From the NCBI RefSeq assembly GCF_900240295.1, contig NZ_OEQB01000001.1, positions 310,001 to 374,000 on the forward strand: 64,000 nt of DNA, given 5' to 3'. The position numbers were made by a program, and so were the translations under genes. Positions 35,427-43,872 of the stretch are shown here, one piece after another; position 1 is the stretch's first letter; the number at the start of each line of letters is the position of its first letter. The DNA is from Megasphaera vaginalis (ex Bordigoni et al. 2020) (GTDB lineage Bacteria; Bacillota; Negativicutes; Veillonellales; Megasphaeraceae). Under the pieces are notes generated by a model. The model saw nothing but the letters and a program-made list of their open reading frames with translations. It made no database searches and was not told the origin of the DNA.

Positions 35427-36122
35427 ATGCGCTATTTCAATGAAACAGAAAAAAGATTAGCTGAACGATATCACCATATGGAGCTTGGTACTTGCAAAAT
35501 CTGTGAAGAATGCCATAAGAAAGAGATGTTATCCTTGCCGATTGGCTGTTGGTGCGTAGGTTCCGATTTTAATAAAACTTCCAAGAGAATTCTATTTGTC
35601 GGTAAAAATGCCAGAAACAATCCCGGCACGATTGAAGACGGCTTCCGCAATCCCTTTCAAAATACCCGTGAATCTCTGTGGAACAAAAGCTGGCCATACT
35701 GGAGCTATACTCGTGCTATCACTCTGAGAATATTCGGTGACGATTCCATAGAACACATCGTGTTTACCAATATTGTCAAATGCAACAATTCCGGAGGAAA
35801 GGATACTACCTCAGATTTTGTAAAATCCAACTGTATCCTAAACCTAAAAGTCCTTCAGCAGGAATTAAAGGTAATACATCCTACTCATGTCATTTTTTAT
35901 ACATCTTGGTATTATGACGATTACATCCCTAACGTCTTTGACCGTTATAATATTCATTACAACGGTTTTAAAGATATTGGGAAAAGAAAAATGCCCTGGC
36001 AGGAAGCCATTTCCACGCTGGGCAATCAAACCTTTCATGTACTACGTGTCGGCCACCCACAATGCAAGAAAAAAAGCGACTTCGTCTATGAAATATCTAA
36101 GTGGATTGAGCCTACCTTATGA
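35427..36122 (+). CDS. Uracil-DNA-glycosylase-fold protein, cargo gene
   Basis: A 231-residue protein on the opposite strand to the phage operon, AT-richer than its neighbours. RILFVGKNARNNPG occupies the place of the GxxPG water-activating loop. HIVFTNIVKCNNS and LKVLQQELKVIHPTHVIFY match the UDG core strands, and RVGHPQC the final H[PS] motif. Cysteines at the start (CKICEECHKK...GCWC) recall the Fe-S ligands of family 4/5 enzymes. The catalytic loop is altered, so glycosylase activity is uncertain. ATG at 35427 follows ACGGAG. Confidence 0.7.
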   Translation: MRYFNETEKRLAERYHHMELGTCKICEECHKKEMLSLPIGCWCVGSDFNKTSKRILFVGKNARNNPGTIEDGFRNPFQNTRESLWNKSWPYWSYTRAITLRIFGDDSIEHIVFTNIVKCNNSGGKDTTSDFVKSNCILNLKVLQQELKVIHPTHVIFYTSWYYDDYIPNVFDRYNIHYNGFKDIGKRKMPWQEAISTLGNQTFHVLRVGHPQCKKKSDFVYEISKWIEPTL

Positions 36123-36152
36123 CTTTATGCCAGATAGCCGTATTTTCAGCAG

Positions 36153-36332
36153 TTAATCCGATAATGCTGAAGATACTTTTTTATTGCGTTCTTCCATCTC
36201 ATACCGAACAAAAGCGTACAACACCTGCCGTTCACCGTATCCTAGTTTCATGACAGCTGACGGCAGCAGGTGATGCTCCCGGAACAGAAAGTACATCGCC
36301 TGCACTTCGCCATCGGTCCGAATCAGTTTTTT
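36153..36332 (-). CDS. Tail assembly chaperone, frameshift extension
   Basis: Read in the -1 frame after the slippery site, this adds about 58 residues: LIRTDGEVQAMYFLFREHHL, then LPSAVMKLGYGERQVLYAF and VRYEMEERNKKVSSALSD, ending at TAA (36153-36155). It has no start codon or ribosome site, yet it reads like a well-conserved helical domain. It therefore makes sense only as the T-like half of a G-T fusion. It ends 31 bases before the convergent cargo gene's stop. Confidence 0.82.
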   Translation of the reverse strand, partial: KKLIRTDGEVQAMYFLFREHHLLPSAVMKLGYGERQVLYAFVRYEMEERNKKVSSALSD

Positions 36333-36739
36333 ACGGCTTTGTCCGCCTTTTCCTGGGTCGTATAGCCGTTGAGTTCCGTAATCTGTGCCGTAAGATCGGC
36401 AATCTCACCTGCCAGAAACAGTTTACGGATAATATCCGCCGGAAGGGTTGCCCCGAATTTTTCCAGCAATTCCTTGTTTTTGAAATCAGGGTCGGCAATC
36501 CCCGCCAGGAGTGTCTGGGTCTGCATCTGGTAAATGTCTACATTATCGGCATTGCCATTAGTGAAATCTACAGCCATCTTCTGGATATCGGCATACCGTT
36601 CCGGGTCGATGGCACGGAGCGTGATGACGAAATCGAACCCGAACAGCTTCGAGAGCCGTTCCATCTTCACTTTCTTTTCAGGCCGTTCGGCCAGCTTGTT
36701 CACTACATCTGCTTTCAGCAGTCGGTCTACCATATTCAT
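36323..36739 (-). CDS. Tail assembly chaperone, short form (XkdN-like)
   Basis: A 138-residue helical protein placed between the tail tube and tape measure genes, where phages encode the chaperone that coats the tape measure. PEKKVKMERLSKLFGFDFVI and later ITELNGYTTQEKADKAVKN are seen. Translation stops at 36323, directly after A AAA AAC. A -1 slip there extends the protein to 36153, as in the gpG/gpGT pair of lambda. ATG at 36739 follows AAGGAG. Confidence 0.85.
   Translation of the reverse strand: MNMVDRLLKADVVNKLAERPEKKVKMERLSKLFGFDFVITLRAIDPERYADIQKMAVDFTNGNADNVDIYQMQTQTLLAGIADPDFKNKELLEKFGATLPADIIRKLFLAGEIADLTAQITELNGYTTQEKADKAVKN
36326..36332 (-). promoter_or_regulatory. Programmed -1 frameshift site A AAA AAC
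   Basis: The heptamer A AAA AAC sits in the correct phase (codons GTA AAA AAC) and is followed at once by the zero-frame stop TGA. This is the classical X XXY YYZ form. Confidence 0.85.
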
Positions 36740-36752
36740 CTGCTTGTTCTCC

Positions 36753-37181
36753 TTATGCTAAATCCAAGAGGTCCCAGTCCGAGAAGGTGAAGCTGTAGCT
36801 TTCTTCGCCCATCTTGTCCACTTCCCAGTCAGCCAGGATCAGGCTGTCAAAGGTCGCGTCCTTGATGACGATGCGCTCGCTGCCGATGGCATCCTTGTCA
36901 TCCAGAACAGAGACGATGGTCACGACAGTCTGCCTGCCCGCCTTGATGTTGTCGTTCATCTTCCGAACCATGTAGCTCGACACCTTATGCAGCTTCAGCT
37001 GGCCTTTGCAGTCGTAGCCTGTGACCTTGTAGCCCTTGCCTACATGGCGGAGCATCTTCACTTCTTCCTTGGTCAGTGTGACCTCGGCCTTAAACGCCGT
37101 TGCTTCGGCCATGAGGTCGCCGTCGATATACAGGTCAGCATACTTGCCGTTCATGACCCGTTTGGCTTCCATACTGTTCAT
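36753..37181 (-). CDS. Tail tube protein, XkdM-like
   Basis: A 142-residue member of the DUF2001/XkdM family that forms the inner tube of the contractile tail. Marks are NGKYADLYIDGDLMAEATAF, KGYKVTGYDCKGQLKLHKVS and VVTIVSVLDDKDAIGSER. It lies between sheath and chaperone, the standard order. It is one of the genes that set this phage as a myovirus. Confidence 0.92.
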   Translation of the reverse strand: MNSMEAKRVMNGKYADLYIDGDLMAEATAFKAEVTLTKEEVKMLRHVGKGYKVTGYDCKGQLKLHKVSSYMVRKMNDNIKAGRQTVVTIVSVLDDKDAIGSERIVIKDATFDSLILADWEVDKMGEESYSFTFSDWDLLDLA

Positions 37182-37195
37182 CCGGCTTCACCTCC

Positions 37196-38278
37196 TCAGA
37201 TATTGATGGTAATCGTCACGTCTTCCATGGCATCCAGCAGCGATGCCTTGACGGCGATGAACACATTGCTGCCGATATTGGCCAGCTTTATGTCCATATC
37301 GGACATGTCTGCCAGTTCCGCCTTGGTGTATTTGCCGTTGGATTCCAGCCATATCTTCGTGGATTCCACATCGATATAGGCTGTGTTCTGGTCCTGTTCC
37401 AGCAGCCCTTCCTGGGCCAGCTGGTCAAGATATCCCTGGATGGCCGTCACCAGGAGGCAGCGGTTCGCATAGCTGTTGGCGTACTTCCCGAGGTAATGGT
37501 CCTGGGCCGTCGTGCGGATGTCATCGTGCATCATGTCCATCAGGTCCACGAGCTTGATTTTCTGGAAGCTCGTCCCCTTGTCCTGGACGGTGGTCACCAG
37601 GGAGTTGATGCCCCGGGCCAGTTTCACCTTTTCACCGTCAAAGAAGAAGAACAGCTTCCCTGCTCCGGCCATGGTGTCCATTTCCTCTTTCGTCCACACA
37701 TCGCAGCCGATGACTTCCGACAGCGGCGCGTAGGTGCAGGAAATCGTCATGGGCGTCCCGGCGATGATGCCGGCAATGCGGCTGCAGTACTGGGCCGTCG
37801 TATAGGTCTTGCTCTTCGTGCGGATGGTCTTGTTGACGAAGTTGATGACCCCTTCCGTATCCGCCGTACAGTCTGGCAGGACGGCCTTGATCATCTTGTC
37901 TTTATTGGTACGCATCCCTTTGACCCAGGTGGCGATGGTATCGATGTGCGACGTTCCGATGTCCGGGATGACCAGGTAGTCGAAGCGCTTGTTCTCGATG
38001 ACCTTCAGGATATCCGTATAGTCCTCGGCTTCACTGCTGATGATTTCGGCGATGACCTTCTTCGGGCTGTTCACATAGCCCCGGAGCGCCAGTTCCAGCT
38101 GCTCCCGGTTGCTGTCGGACAGTTCCTTGGGGATGTCATCTGCCGTATACAGATTCACTTCCGTCACCGAAGGCAGGGTCTCTTCCTTCAGGATCATGAG
38201 GACAATGCCGCGCTCACTGCGCTCGATGGCACTGATACCTTTTTCCTTGAACACGACATTAATGGATGGCATTTTCAT
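37196..38278 (-). CDS. Tail sheath protein, XkdK-like
   Basis: A 360-residue contractile sheath protein. ERSERGIVLMILKEE at the start and RGINSLVTTVQDKGTSFQKI near residue 235 with HDDIRTTAQDHYLGKYANSY are the family's conserved stretches. Contraction of this sheath drives the tube into the cell. It overlaps the upstream gene by 20 bases. Confidence 0.94.
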   Translation of the reverse strand: MKMPSINVVFKEKGISAIERSERGIVLMILKEETLPSVTEVNLYTADDIPKELSDSNREQLELALRGYVNSPKKVIAEIISSEAEDYTDILKVIENKRFDYLVIPDIGTSHIDTIATWVKGMRTNKDKMIKAVLPDCTADTEGVINFVNKTIRTKSKTYTTAQYCSRIAGIIAGTPMTISCTYAPLSEVIGCDVWTKEEMDTMAGAGKLFFFFDGEKVKLARGINSLVTTVQDKGTSFQKIKLVDLMDMMHDDIRTTAQDHYLGKYANSYANRCLLVTAIQGYLDQLAQEGLLEQDQNTAYIDVESTKIWLESNGKYTKAELADMSDMDIKLANIGSNVFIAVKASLLDAMEDVTITINI

Positions 38279-38723
38279 ATTTCGTTGTCTCCTTTCCCCG
38301 ATACCGCTGATGCAGCACTTTCATCCGTTCGGCTGCTTCCGTTTCATCGGCAGAATCATAGTACTGGACGGTCAGCGTCAGCCGGCCGCCGTCGTTGTCG
38401 GCACCGATGAGTTCCTCGTTCATCGAGCGGACAGCAAAAAACCTGTCCTGGACGGCAATCCCGTCACGGAACAGGTCTTCTGCAGCAGCCAGCACTTCAT
38501 AGATGGATGCGCTGGCCGTCTGCTTCTGCGGTATATAGGTGATGTACATATCCGTATCCCGGTACACTTCCTTGCAGCTCTGGGGCGAAGCCACCGTCAT
38601 CGTCTTCAGGAAAAACGCTGGCGGACGGAACCCTTCCTTCACTTCCTGCAGATACACGGGATACGGGAACCGTTCCTTCAGCTTCTGCTGTATGACCTGC
38701 AGGATGTCGATGTCATGGATCAT
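38259..38723 (-). CDS. Tail terminator-like protein (DUF6838, XkdJ position)
   Basis: A 154-residue protein with IQQKLKERFPYPVYLQEVKE and FRPPAFFLKTM, matching the family that sits between HK97-gp10 and sheath genes. It probably ends the tail tube and joins it to the head. It overlaps the gp10-like gene by 4 bases and the sheath gene by 20. Confidence 0.78.
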   Translation of the reverse strand: MIHDIDILQVIQQKLKERFPYPVYLQEVKEGFRPPAFFLKTMTVASPQSCKEVYRDTDMYITYIPQKQTASASIYEVLAAAEDLFRDGIAVQDRFFAVRSMNEELIGADNDGGRLTLTVQYYDSADETEAAERMKVLHQRYRGKETTKYENAIH

Positions 38724-39139
38724 GTGCCGCCTGCTTTCTTCAGGAGCTTCTTCGCCAGTTTCTCCAGGCCCAGCTGCAATTCCCGGGCTTCAAAGGCCTT
38801 GACGGATTTCTCCGTATAATGCTGGCCTTCATAATAGCCAACGGTCCTGCCGCCCGGCGTTTTCTTGACATGGCCGTTATTGAGCAGGTGATGGACCGGG
38901 TGCCGGTTGACCAGTTCATAGGTCAGCTCCGAGCCGTTATAGCCTTCCACCTTGTGCTTCCAGCCTTTCTTCAGCTTGCCCGTGCTGCCTTCCGGCGTGT
39001 TCTTCACGCACTCCTTCCTGAGCTTGTTGCCAATCGTCACCAGGCCCTTTTCAGCAGTGCCGGGAAACTCTTCAATGACAGAAAGCAGTTTTTCCGAAAG
39101 GTCATCCAATCCTTTGACCTCAAAGTCACTTCCGCTCAT
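38720..39139 (-). CDS. HK97 gp10-like head-tail protein
   Basis: A 139-residue protein of the HK97-gp10 family: LRKECVKNTPEGSTGKLKKG, VNRHPVHHLLNNGHVKKTPG and EGQHYTEKSV match well. It joins head and tail. It overlaps both neighbours by 4-20 bases. Confidence 0.88.
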   Translation of the reverse strand: MSGSDFEVKGLDDLSEKLLSVIEEFPGTAEKGLVTIGNKLRKECVKNTPEGSTGKLKKGWKHKVEGYNGSELTYELVNRHPVHHLLNNGHVKKTPGGRTVGYYEGQHYTEKSVKAFEARELQLGLEKLAKKLLKKAGGT

Positions 39140-39467
39140 TGTCCGTCCCCCTCACTTCTTCCGTGCAGTACAGTTCCAGGGCTTCGTGGCGCATGTACGG
39201 GTCCACGATGGTGTCGATGTCGTACAGGTGATTCTGGTACTTCACCTTCATGTCGTGAGTAACGCCCGGTCGCCAGCGGATGGTAATCTTGCTGTACTCC
39301 GTGTCCGCCTTGCGTTCTATCTCATAGAACACTTTGCCCCAGGCAGGCTCGATGGATGCCCAGCAGCGGTACACCACGACGTCGGTCTGGGTGTCGAAGC
39401 CGTATGCATCCGTTGCCGCCTGCTTCCCCAGGATTTCAATCCGTTTGTTCAAAAGCCCGGTCTTCAT
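39126..39467 (-). CDS. Head closure / head-tail adaptor
   Basis: A 113-residue adaptor of the phage head-tail joining family: KTGLLNKRIEILGK, CWASIEPAWGKVFYE and TIRWRPGVTHDMKVKY. It closes the portal after DNA packaging. ATG at 39467 is preferred because AAAGGGGG lies 6 bases before it; the earlier ATG overlaps that site. Confidence 0.87.
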   Translation of the reverse strand: MKTGLLNKRIEILGKQAATDAYGFDTQTDVVVYRCWASIEPAWGKVFYEIERKADTEYSKITIRWRPGVTHDMKVKYQNHLYDIDTIVDPYMRHEALELYCTEEVRGTDNERK

Positions 39468-39480
39468 GGGCATCCCCCTT

Positions 39481-39762
39481 TCAAAAACAGCTCCGCCGCA
39501 CCCCGAACAGCAGCCACCGCAGCCGCTTCAGCAGACCGGAATAATCGGCTTCTTCCCGATGCTCGTACAAAAAGGCGGCGGCATATAGGATGGCTTCATG
39601 GAACACGACGGGATTCTCTTCGGCATCCGCTTCCTCGCAGCGGGCCAGGTCCAGGCACAAGGCCTGGGCCGTTTCCAGGGAAGACAAGATGACGTCATCA
39701 TTGGACGTATCACCCTCATCAATCCGCAGATATTCCCTGGCTTCTTCCAGGCTGACCAGCAT
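39481..39762 (-). CDS. Head-tail connector, gp6-like
   Basis: A 93-residue connector: SLEEAREYLRIDEGDTSNDD and AILYAAAFLYEHREEADYSG are the family hallmarks. It forms a ring under the portal. It sits directly after the capsid gene with 3 bases between stop and start. Confidence 0.87.
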   Translation of the reverse strand: MLVSLEEAREYLRIDEGDTSNDDVILSSLETAQALCLDLARCEEADAEENPVVFHEAILYAAAFLYEHREEADYSGLLKRLRWLLFGVRRSCF

Positions 39763-39765
39763 GGC

Positions 39766-40956
39766 TTATCCCTTCGCCTTCATCTCTAGGGCCTTGACCG
39801 ATTCCTTCAGCATCAGCATGCCATCGACGCGCTGGCTTGCGAGGAAGCCAATCTGGCCGTTGGCGGCATACAGTTCGTTGAGACGCTTGAAGGAGCGGTA
39901 TTCCCGGTCGGCAATCCAGTAGTAGCTGAAATCGCCGAAGAGCATGGGACGGTTGCCGGCCGCCAGTTCCGGGGCAAAGGATGTGCTGTAGCAGGGACGG
40001 TTCAGGATGGTATCCGGTGTCCCGGCCGTGACGGACGGCTGCCAGATGTAGTTGCCGTTGTTGTCTTTGATTTTGCGCAGGGCCTTGATTGTAGCGTCGT
40101 TCAGAAGCCATACGGCCTTGCGGCGGTACGGGATACGCAGGGAATGATACAGGTCGATGACATCATCAAAGGTAATAGATGCGCCATTGGCCGTCACGCC
40201 CAATTCCGCAGACGGAAATACACCGGTCGGCTTGTTCCTCCCATCGCCGATGAGGAAGGCTTCTTCTTCCTTCGTGCCGATACGGCGGGCGAATTCGCCG
40301 GCGATATAGCTTTCCAGGTCGAAGACGCTGTCATTCAGGAGTTCTTCCGACACACGGATAGCCGTCCCCAGCTTGTACGCCCCGATGGACTGCTGGCCGA
40401 AGGTATCCTGGCTATCCGGGTAGAGGCCATTCTCTTCCATCCAGGATGCTTCGCCATGTCCCGTCACGACGGGAATCTTGCGGTCGCCGCTGGTATGGAT
40501 GACCGTCGCCAGGCTGCGGAAGAAGTTCTCTTCCTGAAGCTTGTCGATGAGCTGATGTTCGAATTCATCCGGCACCAGGTAGCCGCCATCGGCATCCGTG
40601 CCCACGCTCAGGGCGTTCTGTACATCGATGAAGTTCTTATGGCGGATGCTGTCCCAGAAGGCTTTCTGGTAAGCCATGGATGCACGGCCTTTCTTTTCCG
40701 GCACCTGGTCCCTGGCACCGGGCTGTTCCGTGATGGGAGAAGATGTCGGCTGGGCCAGCTGGGCATCGAGCTGCTGCTGGCGTTCCAGGCGGTCGATTTC
40801 CTTGCCCAGGTTCACTACATCCGCTTCCATCTTGTCGTACCGGGCCGCGTCCTCTGCCGATACCATGCCGTTCTCATCGCGGGCCGTATCCAGGAAGGCT
40901 TTCGCCGCATCCCAGAGGTTCTTGCGCTTCTCGCGCAGTGCTAAAATCGTATCCAT
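39766..40956 (-). CDS. Major capsid protein, HK97 fold
   Basis: The 396-residue capsid subunit carries an N-terminal coiled-coil delta domain (about 1-100) that the protease removes, then the HK97 shell domain with SVGTDADGGYLVPDEFEHQL, GHGEASWMEENG and FLIGDGRNKPTGVF. AGGAGG lies 9-10 bases before the ATG. It follows the protease gene by 16 bases, the order portal-protease-capsid being standard. Confidence 0.95.
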   Translation of the reverse strand: MDTILALREKRKNLWDAAKAFLDTARDENGMVSAEDAARYDKMEADVVNLGKEIDRLERQQQLDAQLAQPTSSPITEQPGARDQVPEKKGRASMAYQKAFWDSIRHKNFIDVQNALSVGTDADGGYLVPDEFEHQLIDKLQEENFFRSLATVIHTSGDRKIPVVTGHGEASWMEENGLYPDSQDTFGQQSIGAYKLGTAIRVSEELLNDSVFDLESYIAGEFARRIGTKEEEAFLIGDGRNKPTGVFPSAELGVTANGASITFDDVIDLYHSLRIPYRRKAVWLLNDATIKALRKIKDNNGNYIWQPSVTAGTPDTILNRPCYSTSFAPELAAGNRPMLFGDFSYYWIADREYRSFKRLNELYAANGQIGFLASQRVDGMLMLKESVKALEMKAKG

Positions 40957-40972
40957 TATGCTTGTCCTCCTG

Positions 40973-41677
40973 TCAATGAATGAGCAATGCCAGCCGCTTT
41001 TCGAGATTTGCGGCTGGCACTTTCTGCAAGGGTTTCTTGGGTTTCAGTTTCTGTACAAAGGAATTCGTCACCGTGACCGGACTGTACAGCATGGCTTCCG
41101 GCTGCTGTTCCCCGTCTTCCTGGTCAAACAGGATTTCATCGGCAAAGCCCAGTTCCACGGCTTTGCGGGCATTGAGCCAGGTCTCGTCATCCATCATATG
41201 AGCAATCTTCGTGCGGGCCAGGCCGCTCTTGATTTCATAGGCATTGATGATGCTTTCCTTGACCTCGCTCAGCATGCCGATGGTCTTTTCCATCTCAGCC
41301 TTGTCCCCGTAAGCCATGGTCGCCGGATTGTGGATCATCAGGATGGCCACCGGCGACATGCAGACCTTCGTTCCGGCCATGGCGATGACGGAAGCCGCTG
41401 AAGCCGCCAGGCCGTCAATCTTGACGGTGACGTTCCCAGGATAATCCATGAGCATGTTATAAATCTGGGCAGCGGCAAAACAGTCACCGCCCGGGCTGTT
41501 GATCCAGAGGGTGATATCGCCGCTACCCGCGTTCAGTTCATCCTTGAACGCCTTCGGGGTCACTTCATCGCCCCACCAGGTCTCGTCCGAAATCTGTCCG
41601 TCCAGGTACAGCGTCCGTTCGCTGCCAAAGGCATCGTGGGCAACATTTGTCACCCATCTCCAAAATTTATGTTTCAT
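40973..41677 (-). CDS. ClpP-like prohead protease
   Basis: A 234-residue serine protease of the ClpP fold that matures the procapsid. WINSPGGDCFAAAQIYNML, the nucleophile region GLAASAASVIAMAGTKV and the histidine in ILMIHNPATMAYG complete the Ser-His pair. ATG at 41677 follows GGGAG by 6 bases and overlaps the portal stop by 11 bases. Confidence 0.92.
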   Translation of the reverse strand: MKHKFWRWVTNVAHDAFGSERTLYLDGQISDETWWGDEVTPKAFKDELNAGSGDITLWINSPGGDCFAAAQIYNMLMDYPGNVTVKIDGLAASAASVIAMAGTKVCMSPVAILMIHNPATMAYGDKAEMEKTIGMLSEVKESIINAYEIKSGLARTKIAHMMDDETWLNARKAVELGFADEILFDQEDGEQQPEAMLYSPVTVTNSFVQKLKPKKPLQKVPAANLEKRLALLIH

Positions 41678-42923
41678 TCGTTTCTCCCTTCTGGGCAAAG
41701 GCCCCGGCGTCCTTGAGCTTGGTCATGCTGCCGTTCACCAGGTACAGGTTGCCGCCTTCCTCATCCGGCACAGGGTTCATGTCTTCCATCTCCCGGATAT
41801 CGTTGGCGGACAGCCAGCCGTTCTGCCGACCGATGCTGTACCCGGTCATGCGGCTCTCGTAGTCGCCGCGCAAGAGGCCGTTCACGTTGAACTTCAGGAA
41901 ATACTGCTTTTTCTCTTCCGGCAGGAACAGGGCTTTCTGCATGGCCTGCTCCCAGCGGATAACCCATGGGTCCAGAGTGTATTTCACAAATTCCATGGAC
42001 TGTTGCTCGATGTTATTAAAGGAACTTTTCTCCAGGTCGCCAATCATGTGTGGCGGGATGCGGTAGAGCCGGGCAATCTCATCGAGCTGGAACTTCCGCG
42101 TTTCCAGGAACTGTGCTTCTTCCGGCGGGATGCCGATCTGCTGGTACTTCATGCCTTCTTCCAGCACGGCTACCTTGTGCGCGTTGCCTGTCCCCCGATA
42201 GACAGCATTCCAGGAATCCCGGACTCTGCCCGGGTCCTTCAGAACGCCTGGATGCTCCAGTACCCCGCTGGGACTGGCCCCGTTGGCAAAGAAAGACGCA
42301 CCGTATTCCTCGCAGGCCATGGTCATGCCCACGGCATTGCGGGCCATGGCAATAGGCGAATAGCCGACCAGGCCGTCAAAACCAAGGCCGGGGATATGCA
42401 GCACTTCTTCCTTCTGCAGGACCACCTGCCCGTATGGTTTGACATTCGGATTCTCATCACCCGTCTTGGTATACAGATAGAAAATCTGTCCCCGGTCATC
42501 CCGGCAGACGGTCATCTTGTCTGGACGCAGCGGATAAAGTCCCTGCACCCGTCCCAAGCGGTCCCGGATGATCTGGGCGTAGGCATTGCCCCAGATGAGT
42601 AGATGGCTCATAAGCGTTTCCCGGAAGATGAACGAGGTCATCTCCGGGTTCGGCTCATCATGGAGCAGATGATACAGCGGATGGTCATAGACCCGCTCCT
42701 TGCCGCCCGGCGTGTAACGGTACAGCTGTAGCGGCAGAGCTGCCAAGGTTTCCGCCAGGATGCGGACACAGGCATACACCGCCGTTGTCTGCATGGCCGT
42801 GAACTCGTTCACCATCTTGCCGCTGGTGGAAGGGCCGAACAGATAACGGAAATCCGTGCTGATGTAATAGTTCTGAGGCTTGTCCCGAGTACGGAACAGG
42901 CTGGATAAAAATGGGATATGCAT
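41667..42923 (-). CDS. Portal protein, HK97 type
   Basis: A 418-residue portal subunit: VNEFTAMQTTAVYACVRILA at about residues 40-60, LLHDEPNPEMTSFIFRETLM, YSPIAMARNAVGM and YRIPPHMIGDLEKSSFNNIE are classical. Twelve copies form the DNA channel. GGAGG lies 5 bases before the ATG. A plus-strand cargo gene separates it from the terminase. Confidence 0.95.
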   Translation of the reverse strand: MHIPFLSSLFRTRDKPQNYYISTDFRYLFGPSTSGKMVNEFTAMQTTAVYACVRILAETLAALPLQLYRYTPGGKERVYDHPLYHLLHDEPNPEMTSFIFRETLMSHLLIWGNAYAQIIRDRLGRVQGLYPLRPDKMTVCRDDRGQIFYLYTKTGDENPNVKPYGQVVLQKEEVLHIPGLGFDGLVGYSPIAMARNAVGMTMACEEYGASFFANGASPSGVLEHPGVLKDPGRVRDSWNAVYRGTGNAHKVAVLEEGMKYQQIGIPPEEAQFLETRKFQLDEIARLYRIPPHMIGDLEKSSFNNIEQQSMEFVKYTLDPWVIRWEQAMQKALFLPEEKKQYFLKFNVNGLLRGDYESRMTGYSIGRQNGWLSANDIREMEDMNPVPDEEGGNLYLVNGSMTKLKDAGAFAQKGETNET

Positions 42924-42961
42924 GAAAACCTCCTAAAAAGGGATACTTAACCTAGTAATTG

Positions 42962-42997
42962 ATAGTTTACAAACACGTTTTATTATTGGTAAACTAT
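42962..42997. promoter_or_regulatory. Palindrome upstream of the methyltransferase cargo gene
   Basis: A perfect 9-bp inverted repeat, ATAGTTTAC (42962-42970) with GTAAACTAT (42989-42997), lies between the portal and methyltransferase genes. It may be an operator controlling the plus-strand gene or a weak terminator. Confidence 0.5.
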
Positions 42998-43035
42998 TTT
43001 CATAATAGTAAATCTCAGAAAGGAAATGAGCACTC

Positions 43036-43866
43036 ATGGGCAGAATAACTATTGAAAAAAATACGGTGCAAGAAACATTAATCATTCCCCTCTATGCCAG
43101 GAAACTTGGCAATGAACTCTTCCCTCACATTCTCCTAGACCCTTATGCGGATGACGTAATCAGACATCTGAATTACGATTTTTCTACGCTTAATAAAAAG
43201 AAAGGTTCTTTTGTTTGGAAGTTTGGTGCCTTAGAAGGTATTCTTCGAAGCAAAGCTATTCTTTATGAGATGCAAGACTATCTATCTTCCCATCCAGATG
43301 CGGCTGTTGTGAATATGGGATGCGGATTAGATCAGACCCCTCGCTTAGGAGATAACGGAAGAATGAATCTATACAATATCGACAGGAAAGACATTATTTC
43401 CATACGAAATTCGCTTCTTCCCCCTATTGGCCGAGAAATCAATATCGCGGCTGATTTAAATGATGATACTTGGACTCAATACATTGATGTATTTCAAGGA
43501 GTTTTCCTGTTTGCAGCCGGAGTGTTTATGTATCTCAGAGAAAAAGAGGTACATCAACTTATTCTGAGGCTAAAGGGTGCCTTTCCCCACGGTTGCCTCG
43601 TATTTGATACTATCGGCAGCTTCGGTATAAAGGTACTGATGAAGAGAACATTGAAAACAATGGGAATACATGGCATAAAGGGAATGTTCTACTGCAATAA
43701 CCCACTTCATGACCTAAGATTGGACGACGACATTAAGGTATCTGTACGAAAATACCTGACAGGCTATGTAGACCTGAAAAAGGAAGGCATCTCTCCACTT
43801 TTAAGGGGAATGGCGTATCTTTTCGATTGGGTGTTCAGAATGAACATCTGCCAAATTACCTGGTAA
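43036..43866 (+). CDS. SAM-dependent methyltransferase, cargo gene
   Basis: A 276-residue class I methyltransferase of the leucine-carboxyl/TcmP-like O-methyltransferase group: AVVNMGCGLDQTPRL is the SAM-binding loop, LYNIDRKDIISIRNSLLPP the acidic second loop, and VFLFAAGVFMYLREKEV the motif after strand 4. It may methylate a small molecule or a carboxyl group; the target is unknown. The gene is AT-richer than its neighbours, on the opposite strand, with its own leader, so it is probably lysogenic cargo. ATG at 43036. Confidence 0.85.
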   Translation: MGRITIEKNTVQETLIIPLYARKLGNELFPHILLDPYADDVIRHLNYDFSTLNKKKGSFVWKFGALEGILRSKAILYEMQDYLSSHPDAAVVNMGCGLDQTPRLGDNGRMNLYNIDRKDIISIRNSLLPPIGREINIAADLNDDTWTQYIDVFQGVFLFAAGVFMYLREKEVHQLILRLKGAFPHGCLVFDTIGSFGIKVLMKRTLKTMGIHGIKGMFYCNNPLHDLRLDDDIKVSVRKYLTGYVDLKKEGISPLLRGMAYLFDWVFRMNICQITW

Positions 43867-43872
43867 TAAAAA

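Noticed and set aside
41499-42602. Plus-strand frame across the portal gene
   Set aside because: Antisense to a clear portal protein with no start signal.
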